A program made the position numbers and the translations under genes. From NCBI GenBank assembly GCA_000383735.1, contig KB912158.1, forward strand, positions 1 through 16,498: 16,498 nt of DNA, written 5' to 3'. Every line of letters starts with the position of its first letter. Position 1 is the first letter of the stretch. The notes beneath the pieces were generated by a model. That model saw nothing but the letters and a program-made list of their open reading frames with translations, was not told the origin of the DNA and did not search any database. Positions 7,210-14,284 of the stretch are shown here, piece after piece. The DNA is from Verrucomicrobia bacterium SCGC AAA164-M04 (lineage in GTDB: Bacteria > Verrucomicrobiota > Verrucomicrobiae > Verrucomicrobiales > Akkermansiaceae).

Positions 7210-8109
7210 ATGAAGAACCGTTTAACCCTTGGCGTTGCCCTCATGCTTCTCGCCAGTTTCGTATTTGTGAGTTTTGCTGCCAAAAAGGATAGCGAAAAAG
7301 ATTCAGGCGTCGTTAGAGTGTTAATCATTGATGGTCAAAATAATCATAACTGGAAAGAGACTACTCCAGTGCTTGAGAAAATCTTTGGAAGTAATGAACG
7401 CTTTTCACTAGATGTAAGCACAAGTCCGGGAAATCAGGCAGCGAAGGAAGAGTGGGATAAGTGGCGCCCCGACTTCCAAAAGTATGATGTCGTGGTGAGT
7501 AACTATAATGGTCAAATGTGGCCCGGGGAAGTGCGTGCTTCATTCGTTGATTTCGTGAAAAATGGTGGGGGATTTGTTGTCGTGCACGCGGCAGATAACG
7601 CGTTCTCAATGTGGCCTGAATATAATGAAATGATTGGTCTTGGTGGTTGGGGCGGACGTAATGAGAAGAGTGGTCCTTACGTTTATTACAAAGACGGTAA
7701 AGAGGTTGTAGACGAATCTAAGGGAAGAGGTGGAAATCATGGGCCCCAGCATGAATTTGTGATCACAAATCGAGCCGATGATCATCCGATTACTAAAGGG
7801 ATGCCCAAAGAGTGGTTACATGCCAAAGATGAGCTTTATGACATGCTCCGGGGACCTGCCAAAAACATGGAAGTTCTTGCGACCGCTCCAAGTGAGAAGA
7901 CGAATCGCGATGAGCCCATGCTCATGGCCCTTAACTACGGGAAAGGCCGGGTTTTTCACACAACGCTGGGACATGCTAATTATTCAATGCAGTGCCGAGG
8001 ATTCTACGACACCCTTTTAAGAGGCGCTGAGTGGGTTGCAGGTAAAGAGGTGACGGTTGGTTGGTCCAAGGATTTCCCAACCAAAGAGAAGGTTACTCCA
8101 GTCAAGTGA
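7210..8109 (+). CDS. Secreted ThuA-like domain protein
   Basis: The frame is open from an ATG at 7150, but I place the start at 7210 because it gives a clean signal peptide (MKNR, then a hydrophobic core to about residue 23, cleavage near SFA-AKK); GATGGA just upstream is a weak ribosome site. The protein is then 299 aa. It matches the ThuA-like (PF06283-type) glutamine-amidotransferase-like fold: VRVLIIDGQNNHNW (35-48), YDVVVSNYNG (92-101), FVKNGGGFVVVHAADNAF (115-132), GGWGGR (145-150), HEFVITNRADDHPITKGMP (181-199) and GKGRVFHTTLGHAN (244-257). ThuA-like proteins are abundant in Planctomycetes and Verrucomicrobia and are linked to sugar metabolism; their exact reaction is mostly unproven. 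The short region to 7127 must hold the divergent promoters. Confidence 0.9.
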   Translation: MKNRLTLGVALMLLASFVFVSFAAKKDSEKDSGVVRVLIIDGQNNHNWKETTPVLEKIFGSNERFSLDVSTSPGNQAAKEEWDKWRPDFQKYDVVVSNYNGQMWPGEVRASFVDFVKNGGGFVVVHAADNAFSMWPEYNEMIGLGGWGGRNEKSGPYVYYKDGKEVVDESKGRGGNHGPQHEFVITNRADDHPITKGMPKEWLHAKDELYDMLRGPAKNMEVLATAPSEKTNRDEPMLMALNYGKGRVFHTTLGHANYSMQCRGFYDTLLRGAEWVAGKEVTVGWSKDFPTKEKVTPVK

Positions 8110-8183
8110 GGTGACGTCTAATTTGCTCCAAGCGTGGTATTACCTTTTGACGTTTGGGACATGAAATTTTTCTTCTCTAGTCA

Positions 8184-9056
8184 ATGACGGTTCCTAGTGG
8201 TGCCGTCTTTCTTCCTTTAATTGGTGCGGTGCTGCACCCGCTTTTAGGATGGTGTATTCAGAAGGGAACATTTCATGGTGTCCGTCTATCCGTGATTGTT
8301 GCTATCGCAAATTTAGTTACGGCTTTCATATTCCTCTTATATCTTCACCCAACTGGGGGCTGGGAAATTTCTGGAAGAGATTGGTGGGCGATCGGAAATG
8401 GTGTCTTCTTTTTTTTGGGACAATGGTTCTCCATCCAATCAGTGAAGACGGGCGATCTGGCGGTTCATTCTTCCGCTTTGGGAATGAAGGTGGTGATTGT
8501 GGGATTCTTTTCTATGCTGGTGGGGCTTGAACCGAGCTCATGGAGTTTAGTGTGTGGCGTTATCCTAGCAACGGTAGCGATTTTCCTTGTCTCAGGAGGA
8601 AGTGCGGAAGGTTGGCGAACCCATCGTGTAACGGTAGGTCTGACTTTGGTGGCTTGCCTGTTTTTTGGAATTAATGATTTTTTAACCGGTTGGCAGAGTC
8701 GTGAAATCGGAGCAGCACGCTGGCTAATCCTTATGATGAGTACGAGCGGGGTTATTTCAATTGGCCTCTTATTTCGTCGCGGAGAGCAATTGGCGATGTT
8801 GGCTAGAAATCCCCGTATTGCGACTTTTGTTGTCGGAGCGGGGCTTTTGCTCGGACTGCAGGCTCTTGTCGTGAATTTGGCATTCAGCCGTTATGGTCAG
8901 CCGACTTTAAGTAACGTTGTCTTCAGCACTCGAGGATTGATGGCGGTTCTTTTCCTCTATTTCATCGGGCGTAAGAGCGATCCACGTTTTGTAAGGAAAC
9001 AGAGTGCAGGTGGGGTCCTGATGGTGATAGCGCTAGCGATCGTGCTGGGAGCATGA
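8184..9056 (+). CDS. EamA/DMT superfamily transporter, ten predicted membrane helices
   Basis: A 290-aa inner membrane protein with hydrophobic stretches at about 6-25, 34-53, 66-86, 96-114, 119-137, 149-168, 178-197, 212-232, 240-262 and 274-289. This fits the two five-helix halves of drug/metabolite transporters. The end of each half has the usual small-residue-rich pattern, for example LAVHSSALGMKVVIVGFFS (92-110) and PTLSNVVFSTRGLMAVLFLY (240-259), which occupy equivalent places in the two halves. Members export or import amino acids, metabolites or drugs, but the substrate cannot be predicted here. It starts 74 nt after the ThuA-like gene on the same strand, so co-transcription is possible. 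No Shine-Dalgarno sequence or clear terminator is seen; it converges with the operon on the minus strand. Confidence 0.85.
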   Translation: MTVPSGAVFLPLIGAVLHPLLGWCIQKGTFHGVRLSVIVAIANLVTAFIFLLYLHPTGGWEISGRDWWAIGNGVFFFLGQWFSIQSVKTGDLAVHSSALGMKVVIVGFFSMLVGLEPSSWSLVCGVILATVAIFLVSGGSAEGWRTHRVTVGLTLVACLFFGINDFLTGWQSREIGAARWLILMMSTSGVISIGLLFRRGEQLAMLARNPRIATFVVGAGLLLGLQALVVNLAFSRYGQPTLSNVVFSTRGLMAVLFLYFIGRKSDPRFVRKQSAGGVLMVIALAIVLGA

Positions 9057-9143
9057 AAAGCCAGCTATTGATAAGGAAGGATTTCGTTTCCTAAGAGAGG
9101 GAATAAGAGGTGACTACCTTCGTTCATAAAGGAGTCCGCCCGG

Positions 9144-10835
9144 CTATTCTTCTTCGGTGCCCCCGAGAGTGACATTGATCTTATACTTATTTTGGAGGTG
9201 GGAATGAGCTTTGCTGGCTTGGCCGGATTTTGGATAGCGTTTGCAAGTCAGTTGAAAGGTCCGGATCGCCTTTTCCTTGTCATTTGCCTCTTCGTAGGTG
9301 TAACCGATTTGCAAACTCGCCTCAGGTGCTGACTTCTCAAGAATCTTAATCTGATTGTAGAGAGTGATGGCCTCTCGGTGCTCCTTAATCTTTCGATGGC
9401 AATTCGCCATCGCAAAGTAGTTCGCGGGAAATCTATCGATTTGACGATAGCAGGCGATCGCTTTTTTCCAGTCCGACTGTGTTTCGTGACATCCGGCGAT
9501 GGACCAGAGGTATTCGCCCGAATTATCTCCGTCGATTTCGATGATTTCACGATAGCAGGCAATCGCTTTTTCCCAGTCGGATTGGGTCTTATAACAACCG
9601 GCTATCGTCAAAAGATATTTAACAGAATTATCTTTATCGATTTCGATGATTTCACGATAGCAAGCGATCGCCTTTTCCCAGTCAGGTTGGCTCTCATAAC
9701 AACTGGCAATATTCAAAAGATATTCGACGGTGCTATTGCCATCGATTTTTATGAGCTTCCGGTAGATTGTGATAGCGGCCGCAACTTTTTTCTCCTCAAG
9801 CGACATCGCGGCAAGATTTTTGAGACCTGCTAGCTGATCTTCAAATTCGCCATAGATTTTTCGAGCTTCGTTCCTTCGGTCTCGCGACTTGTACCATTGC
9901 GCCATCGTTCCACGAAGACTGTCATTCATACCGAAACGCTCTCCAATCTCGCGATAGATTATCATAGTTTCGCTATGACGGCCAAGAGTTGTATTCAAAT
10001 CTGCTGCCTGATAGAAGAATTCTGACGCCAACTCAGTGCGGACGGTTGCCTCGTTTCTAAGTGTCATGATTAATTGATCTCCCAGCTTTAATGCTGCAAT
10101 TCTTGTTTTTTGATCTCGAAGGAGATGCTTCATTGTTTTGACGGAGAGGCTGTAAACTTGTTCGAAAAGCTTGGTTCCAGAATACGTGGTGGCTAGGGCT
10201 CTTCTTCCTTGGTCGAGGTTTTGCGCAAAGCAGTGTAATTCAGCGAGCTCGTGACATGCCTTGATGCAGGCAGCTTTCGATTTCTCGGTTCGTTCTACCC
10301 TGAAAGTGAGCTCACTCAGAAGGGTGAGGCGTTCCTCCATGTTCTCATGTAAGCGTGCATAGTGGAGAAGATCTTGCCGTGCGCGCATAGCAAGTTCATG
10401 GCCAGGGTATTCCTTGATGAGAAATCGGTATGATTTTTTAGCGTCCTTAATTTCGCCCATTGTACGATAGGCATCTCCCATACAATAGGATGCGATCGTG
10501 GCTTCAGGAGATTCTGGCCAGTAGTCGATAACAGATTGAAAGCCCTCGCGTAAGGCGGTTTTGGGCTTTTTTAGTTTCATCATCGTATGACTCCACATTA
10601 GCTGCGCGTAGGGAGCACCAACGCTTTTTTCATAAAGGGTTAAGAATTTTTCATATTCGGCAAGAGCGATCTTAAAACTTCCTTTAATAAAGTGCTTCTC
10701 GGCAATTTTAATTTGATAGCGTTCGACCTCCCGCATCTTTTCGAAGGTTTTAACGTCAATTTGTTGGAGCGTTGAGAGAGCTGCGGTCGCGAATGAACCG
10801 AGGGCAAGGACAAGGCTAAGGATAAAGGCAGGCAT
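9144..10835 (-). CDS. Secreted tetratricopeptide repeat (TPR) protein
   Basis: A 563-aa protein with an N-terminal signal peptide (MPAFILSLVLALGSFATA) and no other membrane helix, so it is probably periplasmic. Almost all of it is helical TPR units. The first (about 40-75) has the pattern FKIALAEYEKFLTLYEKS, and a second pair at 100-150 resembles BamD/CpoB repeats (DAYRTMGEIKDAKKSYRFLI). Residues 366-472 hold three 35-residue repeats that are nearly identical, each with DWEKAIACYREI or a close variant. The start codon lies 2 nt after the stop of the DUF4159 gene (TAATTATG), which implies translational coupling. It is the last gene of the envelope operon and likely serves as a protein-binding scaffold for the other components; that role is inferred from context. 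Confidence 0.88.
   Translation of the reverse strand: MPAFILSLVLALGSFATAALSTLQQIDVKTFEKMREVERYQIKIAEKHFIKGSFKIALAEYEKFLTLYEKSVGAPYAQLMWSHTMMKLKKPKTALREGFQSVIDYWPESPEATIASYCMGDAYRTMGEIKDAKKSYRFLIKEYPGHELAMRARQDLLHYARLHENMEERLTLLSELTFRVERTEKSKAACIKACHELAELHCFAQNLDQGRRALATTYSGTKLFEQVYSLSVKTMKHLLRDQKTRIAALKLGDQLIMTLRNEATVRTELASEFFYQAADLNTTLGRHSETMIIYREIGERFGMNDSLRGTMAQWYKSRDRRNEARKIYGEFEDQLAGLKNLAAMSLEEKKVAAAITIYRKLIKIDGNSTVEYLLNIASCYESQPDWEKAIACYREIIEIDKDNSVKYLLTIAGCYKTQSDWEKAIACYREIIEIDGDNSGEYLWSIAGCHETQSDWKKAIACYRQIDRFPANYFAMANCHRKIKEHREAITLYNQIKILEKSAPEASLQIGYTYEEANDKEKAIRTFQLTCKRYPKSGQASKAHSHLQNKYKINVTLGGTEEE
9430..9750 (-). repeat. Three tandem 105-bp repeats encoding 35-aa TPR units
   Basis: The period is 105 bp, seen most clearly in the segments starting at 9532 and 9637, which agree at nearly every base for about 48 nt. 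The third copy, nearer 9440, is more diverged. Conservation at the DNA level in addition to the protein level points to recent duplication or ongoing gene conversion. Confidence 0.85.
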
Positions 10836-10837
10836 AA

Positions 10838-12241
10838 TTATTTCTTGGTTCGTTCAAGCCACTTGTTGTATTCGGTGTGGGCATAATAGATGATATTGAC
10901 CCCAAGTTGATAGGAAGACTCCCAGACCTCCCGTTTGACTCCAGAGTGGCCGTCGGCCCAAGCATCGCCAATATCTCCTGGGTGGTAATAAGCGACAAGT
11001 CGACCGTCGACAACCCAGCCGAGTGCGTTGGATCGTCCATGCGGAGCGACGATAGGGAGGCGTGGAAGTGAATAAGGAATTCGATGGATCGGGTGGTCGA
11101 GATAGACATCGATAGTTTCGACACGTGGAAGAACCTTTTTCATCATCGAAACAAATTGGCCTTCCCACCCAGAGCTTCCTCCGTTGTCACCAAAGAGCAT
11201 TCCGTGGTGCTCGAGCAGATAGCGACGCATGGTCTGAATCTCTGTGTCGCTAAGGCTGATTCCTTCTTGCCCGGTCATGTAAACGATAGGCGGACTTTTT
11301 CGTTTGGGAAAACTCTTGAGTCGACCGATTTCCATAGGTTCGGGGCGGTCGCTAACTGGGTGGCCGGTGCGGACTCCGTATTCGGTCAGCAAATTAAGGT
11401 CGGAACCGCGATCCATATCTTGTTCCCAGTCGCCGCCATCATATTTCAGGCGAATGAAGCGAACTTTTCCTAGTACTGTGCCTGAGGAAAATCCCGCGCT
11501 ATCCCCTTTGCCTTGTCCGATTTGATAAAGGTGTTCCGTGACTTCGAGGACTTCAAGTTTGACGTCATCAATGGGAGGAGGATTGAAAAGGACGCTGCTG
11601 TAGGGGTTGATGACAAACTTCTTGTTGATCACCTTCTGGATTTTGACAACTTGCTTAAGTTGAATACTATCTCCACCTCCGAGGGGTGATTCGTAAATAC
11701 TACAGCCTGAAAGCCTCGTTAAAATGAAGGCTGCGATACTGAAGAGTATGGTGTAGCTCACGAGGGTAAGGAGAGATTGGCGGAGTTGGTGGTTCTTCTT
11801 CCCAAAGTACCACGCCGAAAGTCTACGAGGATCCCAGGAATGGCTGTAGTTGGAATTAGTGGAGATGCGTTTTGTTTCTTGATCGATTCCCCAAGCAGTC
11901 CATCCAAGTCCAAGAAAGAAGGCTCCGATTGTTCCGATTTGTGAAATGGTAATCGAGAGCGCGTAGGAAAAGTTAAGAAGAGGGAGGTGAACAGCGAGTT
12001 GCCAGACTGGAAGGTAGAAAGCACTTAGAACCCCGCGGCGAATGAGGAGGGAAGACTTGCGGTGTCGGCTGACCCAAAAAAAGAAGACTGGAAGCACTGA
12101 TATGAAGCCGATCGCTGCGAGCCAACGATTCAACCAAAACCAAACATGTGCGTCGATCCAGAGAAGGCACCAGAATACAGCGTAAATCCCTGTCAACGAG
12201 ATTGGGCTGCAGAGATCTTTAATCTTTTGTTGAGAGAGCAT
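10838..12241 (-). CDS. Polytopic membrane protein with C-terminal DUF4159 domain
   Basis: A 467-aa protein. The first 180 residues hold about five hydrophobic helices (16-37, 40-57, 71-89, 94-117, 156-177), with a polar basic loop 120-155 between the fourth and fifth. The soluble rest ends in a domain I recognise as DUF4159: VRFIRLKYDGGDWEQDMD (260-277), SDLNLLTEYG (280-289), IVYMTGQEGISLSDTEI (319-335), RRYLLEHHGMLFGDNGG (339-355), a segment with DHPIHRIPY (382-390), GRLVAYYHPGDIGDAW (413-428) and YQLGVNIIYYAHT (444-456). The domain has no assigned biochemical function; from memory it may share a glutamine-amidotransferase-like fold. It starts 40 nt after the single-pass protein gene and is translationally coupled to the downstream TPR gene. 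The operon context suggests it belongs to the envelope complex. Confidence 0.85.
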   Translation of the reverse strand: MLSQQKIKDLCSPISLTGIYAVFWCLLWIDAHVWFWLNRWLAAIGFISVLPVFFFWVSRHRKSSLLIRRGVLSAFYLPVWQLAVHLPLLNFSYALSITISQIGTIGAFFLGLGWTAWGIDQETKRISTNSNYSHSWDPRRLSAWYFGKKNHQLRQSLLTLVSYTILFSIAAFILTRLSGCSIYESPLGGGDSIQLKQVVKIQKVINKKFVINPYSSVLFNPPPIDDVKLEVLEVTEHLYQIGQGKGDSAGFSSGTVLGKVRFIRLKYDGGDWEQDMDRGSDLNLLTEYGVRTGHPVSDRPEPMEIGRLKSFPKRKSPPIVYMTGQEGISLSDTEIQTMRRYLLEHHGMLFGDNGGSSGWEGQFVSMMKKVLPRVETIDVYLDHPIHRIPYSLPRLPIVAPHGRSNALGWVVDGRLVAYYHPGDIGDAWADGHSGVKREVWESSYQLGVNIIYYAHTEYNKWLERTKK

Positions 12242-12281
12242 TGCGGTTGCGTCACAATGGGAGTCGTGAAATCGAGTTGTT

Positions 12282-12746
12282 TCACTCTAGGTCTTTGAGA
12301 AAGCTTCCTCCATCGTCTTCGAGTGGATTGACATTTGCTGGGGCGGTTTTCTTTTCATTAACCCCAAGTGGAGCGAGAGGCTCGGCGGGCTTTATTTGGT
12401 TAGGAGGAGGGTTGGCTTCTTTGGGCTCGGGAGCGGGAGGTGCTGGATTTGTAACGATCGGCTGTTCAGGGTTAGGAGTTTCGTTATTTCCCAAAAAATA
12501 AGGAATGGCGGTTAGGGCAAAGATCGCAACGATTACCAAAATAACCGAAAGAATAATGGCTCTGATGAGTTGGCTCGATGCGACAATTCCCAGCATCTCC
12601 GGTGGGCTCTTTCCCTTTAGTTCACGAAGAAATAGTTGTAGCTCCTGAACGGTGGCGCTTGAGTTAGCCTTAAGCTCACGAATGTCGGCCTTGGTGCTGG
12701 CCATAGAAGTGCGAGATTCACCAGAGTTTTTTGATTTTCCTTTCAT
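12282..12746 (-). CDS. Single-pass membrane protein with Pro-rich tail, in the TonB/TolA position
   Basis: A 154-aa protein that I cannot assign to a named family. Residues 1-58 are polar and helix-prone with a likely coiled-coil (KADIRELKANSSATVQELQL, 19-38), then one transmembrane helix (about 60-83, IRAIILSVILVIVAIFALTA at its core). From residue 86 the chain is rich in Pro, Glu and Asn (PAPPAPEPKEANPPP at 101-115) and ends in an acidic segment with LEDDGGSFLKDLE. A cytoplasmic N-terminus, one helix and a Pro-rich extracytoplasmic linker recall TonB, but the TonB C-terminal domain is missing, and the cytoplasmic part is longer than in TonB. Its start overlaps the stop of the second ExbD-like gene by 4 nt (ATGA). 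Function inferred: adaptor between the channel and periplasmic partners. Confidence 0.8.
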   Translation of the reverse strand: MKGKSKNSGESRTSMASTKADIRELKANSSATVQELQLFLRELKGKSPPEMLGIVASSQLIRAIILSVILVIVAIFALTAIPYFLGNNETPNPEQPIVTNPAPPAPEPKEANPPPNQIKPAEPLAPLGVNEKKTAPANVNPLEDDGGSFLKDLE

Positions 12747-13159
12747 TGGGAAAGTAGAGGTTGTTCGGGTTCAAGGATATGAACGAGATCGCCACCGGCT
12801 TCACTGATCGCAGCGATAATGGGTTCAAAGTGTAGTGCTTTGGCTTCCTTGTGAACTTTGAGAAAGACATAGCGTTTCCCCGGTGGGGTATCACCGAGGA
12901 TTTGCGAAAGGGCTGCAGGAAGCGCATCGGTAGAAATCTCTTTACCATCTAGGTAGTTTTTGAACCCAGTATCGATGGTGACGCTTGCTAGCGGGGAGGC
13001 GACCATTTCAACTTCCTTAAGCTTGGCGGGTTGCCAGCGAACGTGACTGTCGTCCTGCGCTCGAGCGAGTATGACGAAGAAAATAAGCAATAAGAAGCCG
13101 ATGTCTCCCATCGCGAAGGAAGGAACGGATGCCGTAAGTTTTTTTCGGGGAAGTTTCAT
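12743..13159 (-). CDS. ExbD/TolR-family protein, second copy
   Basis: A 138-aa protein with a short basic cytoplasmic N-terminus (MKLPRKKL), one transmembrane helix (about 17-33) and a periplasmic domain. Asp19 in FAMGDIGFLLLIFFVI is placed like the proton-carrying Asp of ExbD (D25) and TolR (D23). The periplasmic domain has the family layout, a strand with the LDGKEIS turn (70-76) and a helix near the end with ISEAGGDLVHILE (118-130). With an ExbB-type channel, such proteins use ion flow to drive a periplasmic process. It overlaps the preceding ExbD-like gene by 4 nt and the following gene by 4 nt. It shares the TM Asp and overall plan with that neighbour, but the sequences are well diverged, so they are old paralogues. 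Confidence 0.9.
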   Translation of the reverse strand: MKLPRKKLTASVPSFAMGDIGFLLLIFFVILARAQDDSHVRWQPAKLKEVEMVASPLASVTIDTGFKNYLDGKEISTDALPAALSQILGDTPPGKRYVFLKVHKEAKALHFEPIIAAISEAGGDLVHILEPEQPLLSQ

Positions 13160-13578
13160 TCGACGTTAATGATCCGATCTGATTCGATTTCGAGAGTGAG
13201 GATGCCGCCTGCTTGTTCGATGACTTGTGAAATTTTAATCCAGAGCGGGTAAGGCGTATTGGGTGCGCTTTTAACGGTGACGATACGGTCTTCATCTCTC
13301 GTCTTTTTAGACAAGGCTGCGTTAAGCTTGAGGGGAAACTCGTTAAGTTTTAGGGGGCTTCCGTTCAGGATGATGCTGTTTGGTGTAATTGAAACTTCGA
13401 TATTTTTGCTTTGTTCCTGCTTCTCAGTTTTCTCCTCAGTCTTTGGAAGGATTTGTGCGATTCCGGTCTCTGGCTGCACTGCGGCGCAGACGAGAAAGAA
13501 GATAATAAGGATGAAGGCTATATCCGAACTGGCACTGGCAGGTGGATCGACCAATAATTTACCGCGTTTCAGTTTCAT
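13156..13578 (-). CDS. ExbD/TolR-family protein, first copy
   Basis: A 140-aa protein with a basic N-terminus (MKLKRGKL), a single helix at about 19-36 and a periplasmic domain. Asp19 in SASSDIAFILIIFF is the conserved ion-translocating Asp. A Lys/Glu/Gln-rich linker (46-57) leads to strands around IEVSITPNSIILNGSPL (60-76), and the domain ends with ISQVIEQAGGILTLEIE (116-132), typical of ExbD/TolR. The start is preceded by AAGGA about 6-7 nt upstream, one of the few convincing Shine-Dalgarno sequences in the window, and overlaps the channel gene by 4 nt (ATGA). It presumably forms the stator partner of the channel subunit together with, or as an alternative to, the second ExbD-like protein. 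Confidence 0.92.
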   Translation of the reverse strand: MKLKRGKLLVDPPASASSDIAFILIIFFLVCAAVQPETGIAQILPKTEEKTEKQEQSKNIEVSITPNSIILNGSPLKLNEFPLKLNAALSKKTRDEDRIVTVKSAPNTPYPLWIKISQVIEQAGGILTLEIESDRIINVE

Positions 13579-14282
13579 GAGCTTTCCTTGTCCAGAGTCA
13601 GCCGGAGAGAAACAACTTCAATGAGCTCAGCGGCAGATGATTCAACCTGAAGAACGAAGTCATTGATGAGCCCGGTGAAGTAGTTGAAAGCAATGTAAGC
13701 TGGAATACCTACGATTAATCCGAAGGCAGTGGTGAGAAGGGCAACCCTAATTCCCGATGCCGCAGCTTGCACGATGTTCTGTTGACCAATATTCGCTTCG
13801 ATATCACCGAATGCTACGATCATCCCTTGCACCGTCCCGAGAAAACCCAGCATGGGTGCAACTGAAGCGATAGTGGCGAGAATGGGAAGATGACGCTCGA
13901 GGGCCGCAACAATATTAACACCGTAGTTTTCCATGCTTTTTACGACCTGTTGTTCCATCTGAGCCTGATCGTAGTTTAGACGGCGAAGGACGAGGTATTT
14001 ACGAAGACCGTTTGAAAGGATCGCGGGAACAGGTCCGCGTGCAGAGTCGCAGAGTTTTAAAGACTCTTCAACTTTGTCTTCGGATAAGAGTTCGATGACT
14101 TCTTCACGGAGGCTTCCGGCATCGGTTTCGAGTAGCTTGAGGCTACGATAGCGCTCAATGATGACCGCGATAGCCATGACTAGAAGGGCGAGTAAGGGCC
14201 ACATGAAGGGTCCGCCTTCAAGTAGAAATTTTAGAGCGCCGGATTCAAAAAATCCGGCATCAGCGAGGTGGGCTGGAGTCAT
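13575..14282 (-). CDS. MotA/TolQ/ExbB-family ion channel subunit
   Basis: A 235-aa inner membrane protein with three helices (about 25-44, 131-156, 177-202) and a cytoplasmic domain between the first two, the normal ExbB/TolQ plan and length. The family signature is APMLGFLGTVQGM (142-154), followed by helix 3 with RVALLTTAFGLIVGIPAYIA (179-198), including the conserved Thr and Gly/Pro residues. In this family a channel pentamer surrounds a dimer of ExbD-type subunits and uses the ion gradient to drive movement of a periplasmic element. It starts 2 nt after the stop of the upstream beta-sandwich/TPR gene and overlaps the first ExbD-like gene. Whether it is closer to ExbB, TolQ or AglR cannot be settled by eye, so I give no symbol. 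Confidence 0.95.
   Translation of the reverse strand: MTPAHLADAGFFESGALKFLLEGGPFMWPLLALLVMAIAVIIERYRSLKLLETDAGSLREEVIELLSEDKVEESLKLCDSARGPVPAILSNGLRKYLVLRRLNYDQAQMEQQVVKSMENYGVNIVAALERHLPILATIASVAPMLGFLGTVQGMIVAFGDIEANIGQQNIVQAAASGIRVALLTTAFGLIVGIPAYIAFNYFTGLINDFVLQVESSAAELIEVVSLRLTLDKESS
14238..14258 (-). promoter_or_regulatory. Perfect 8-bp hairpin at the 5' end of the channel gene
   Basis: GCCGGATT and AATCCGGC form a perfect inverted repeat around a 5-nt loop. In the minus-strand mRNA it lies 24 nt after the start codon, in codons 9-15 of the ExbB-like gene, right after the gene junction. It could slow ribosomes, protect or define a processed mRNA end, or simply be a coding accident; no U tract follows, so it is not a standard terminator. 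Confidence 0.4.
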
Positions 14283-14284
14283 GT

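Noticed and set aside
8147..8183. TTGACG as -35 box for the transporter gene
   Set aside because: No acceptable -10 hexamer is found 15-19 nt downstream; the following bases are a T/C tract.
9430..9750. CRISPR-like spacing of repeats
   Set aside because: The repeats are contiguous 105-bp coding units without unique spacers and lie in frame in a TPR protein.
9378..9833. A 151-codon plus-strand frame across the TPR repeats
   Set aside because: It is antisense to the tandem repeats, which keep the opposite frame open; its repeated DFDDFTIA motif simply mirrors the repeat.
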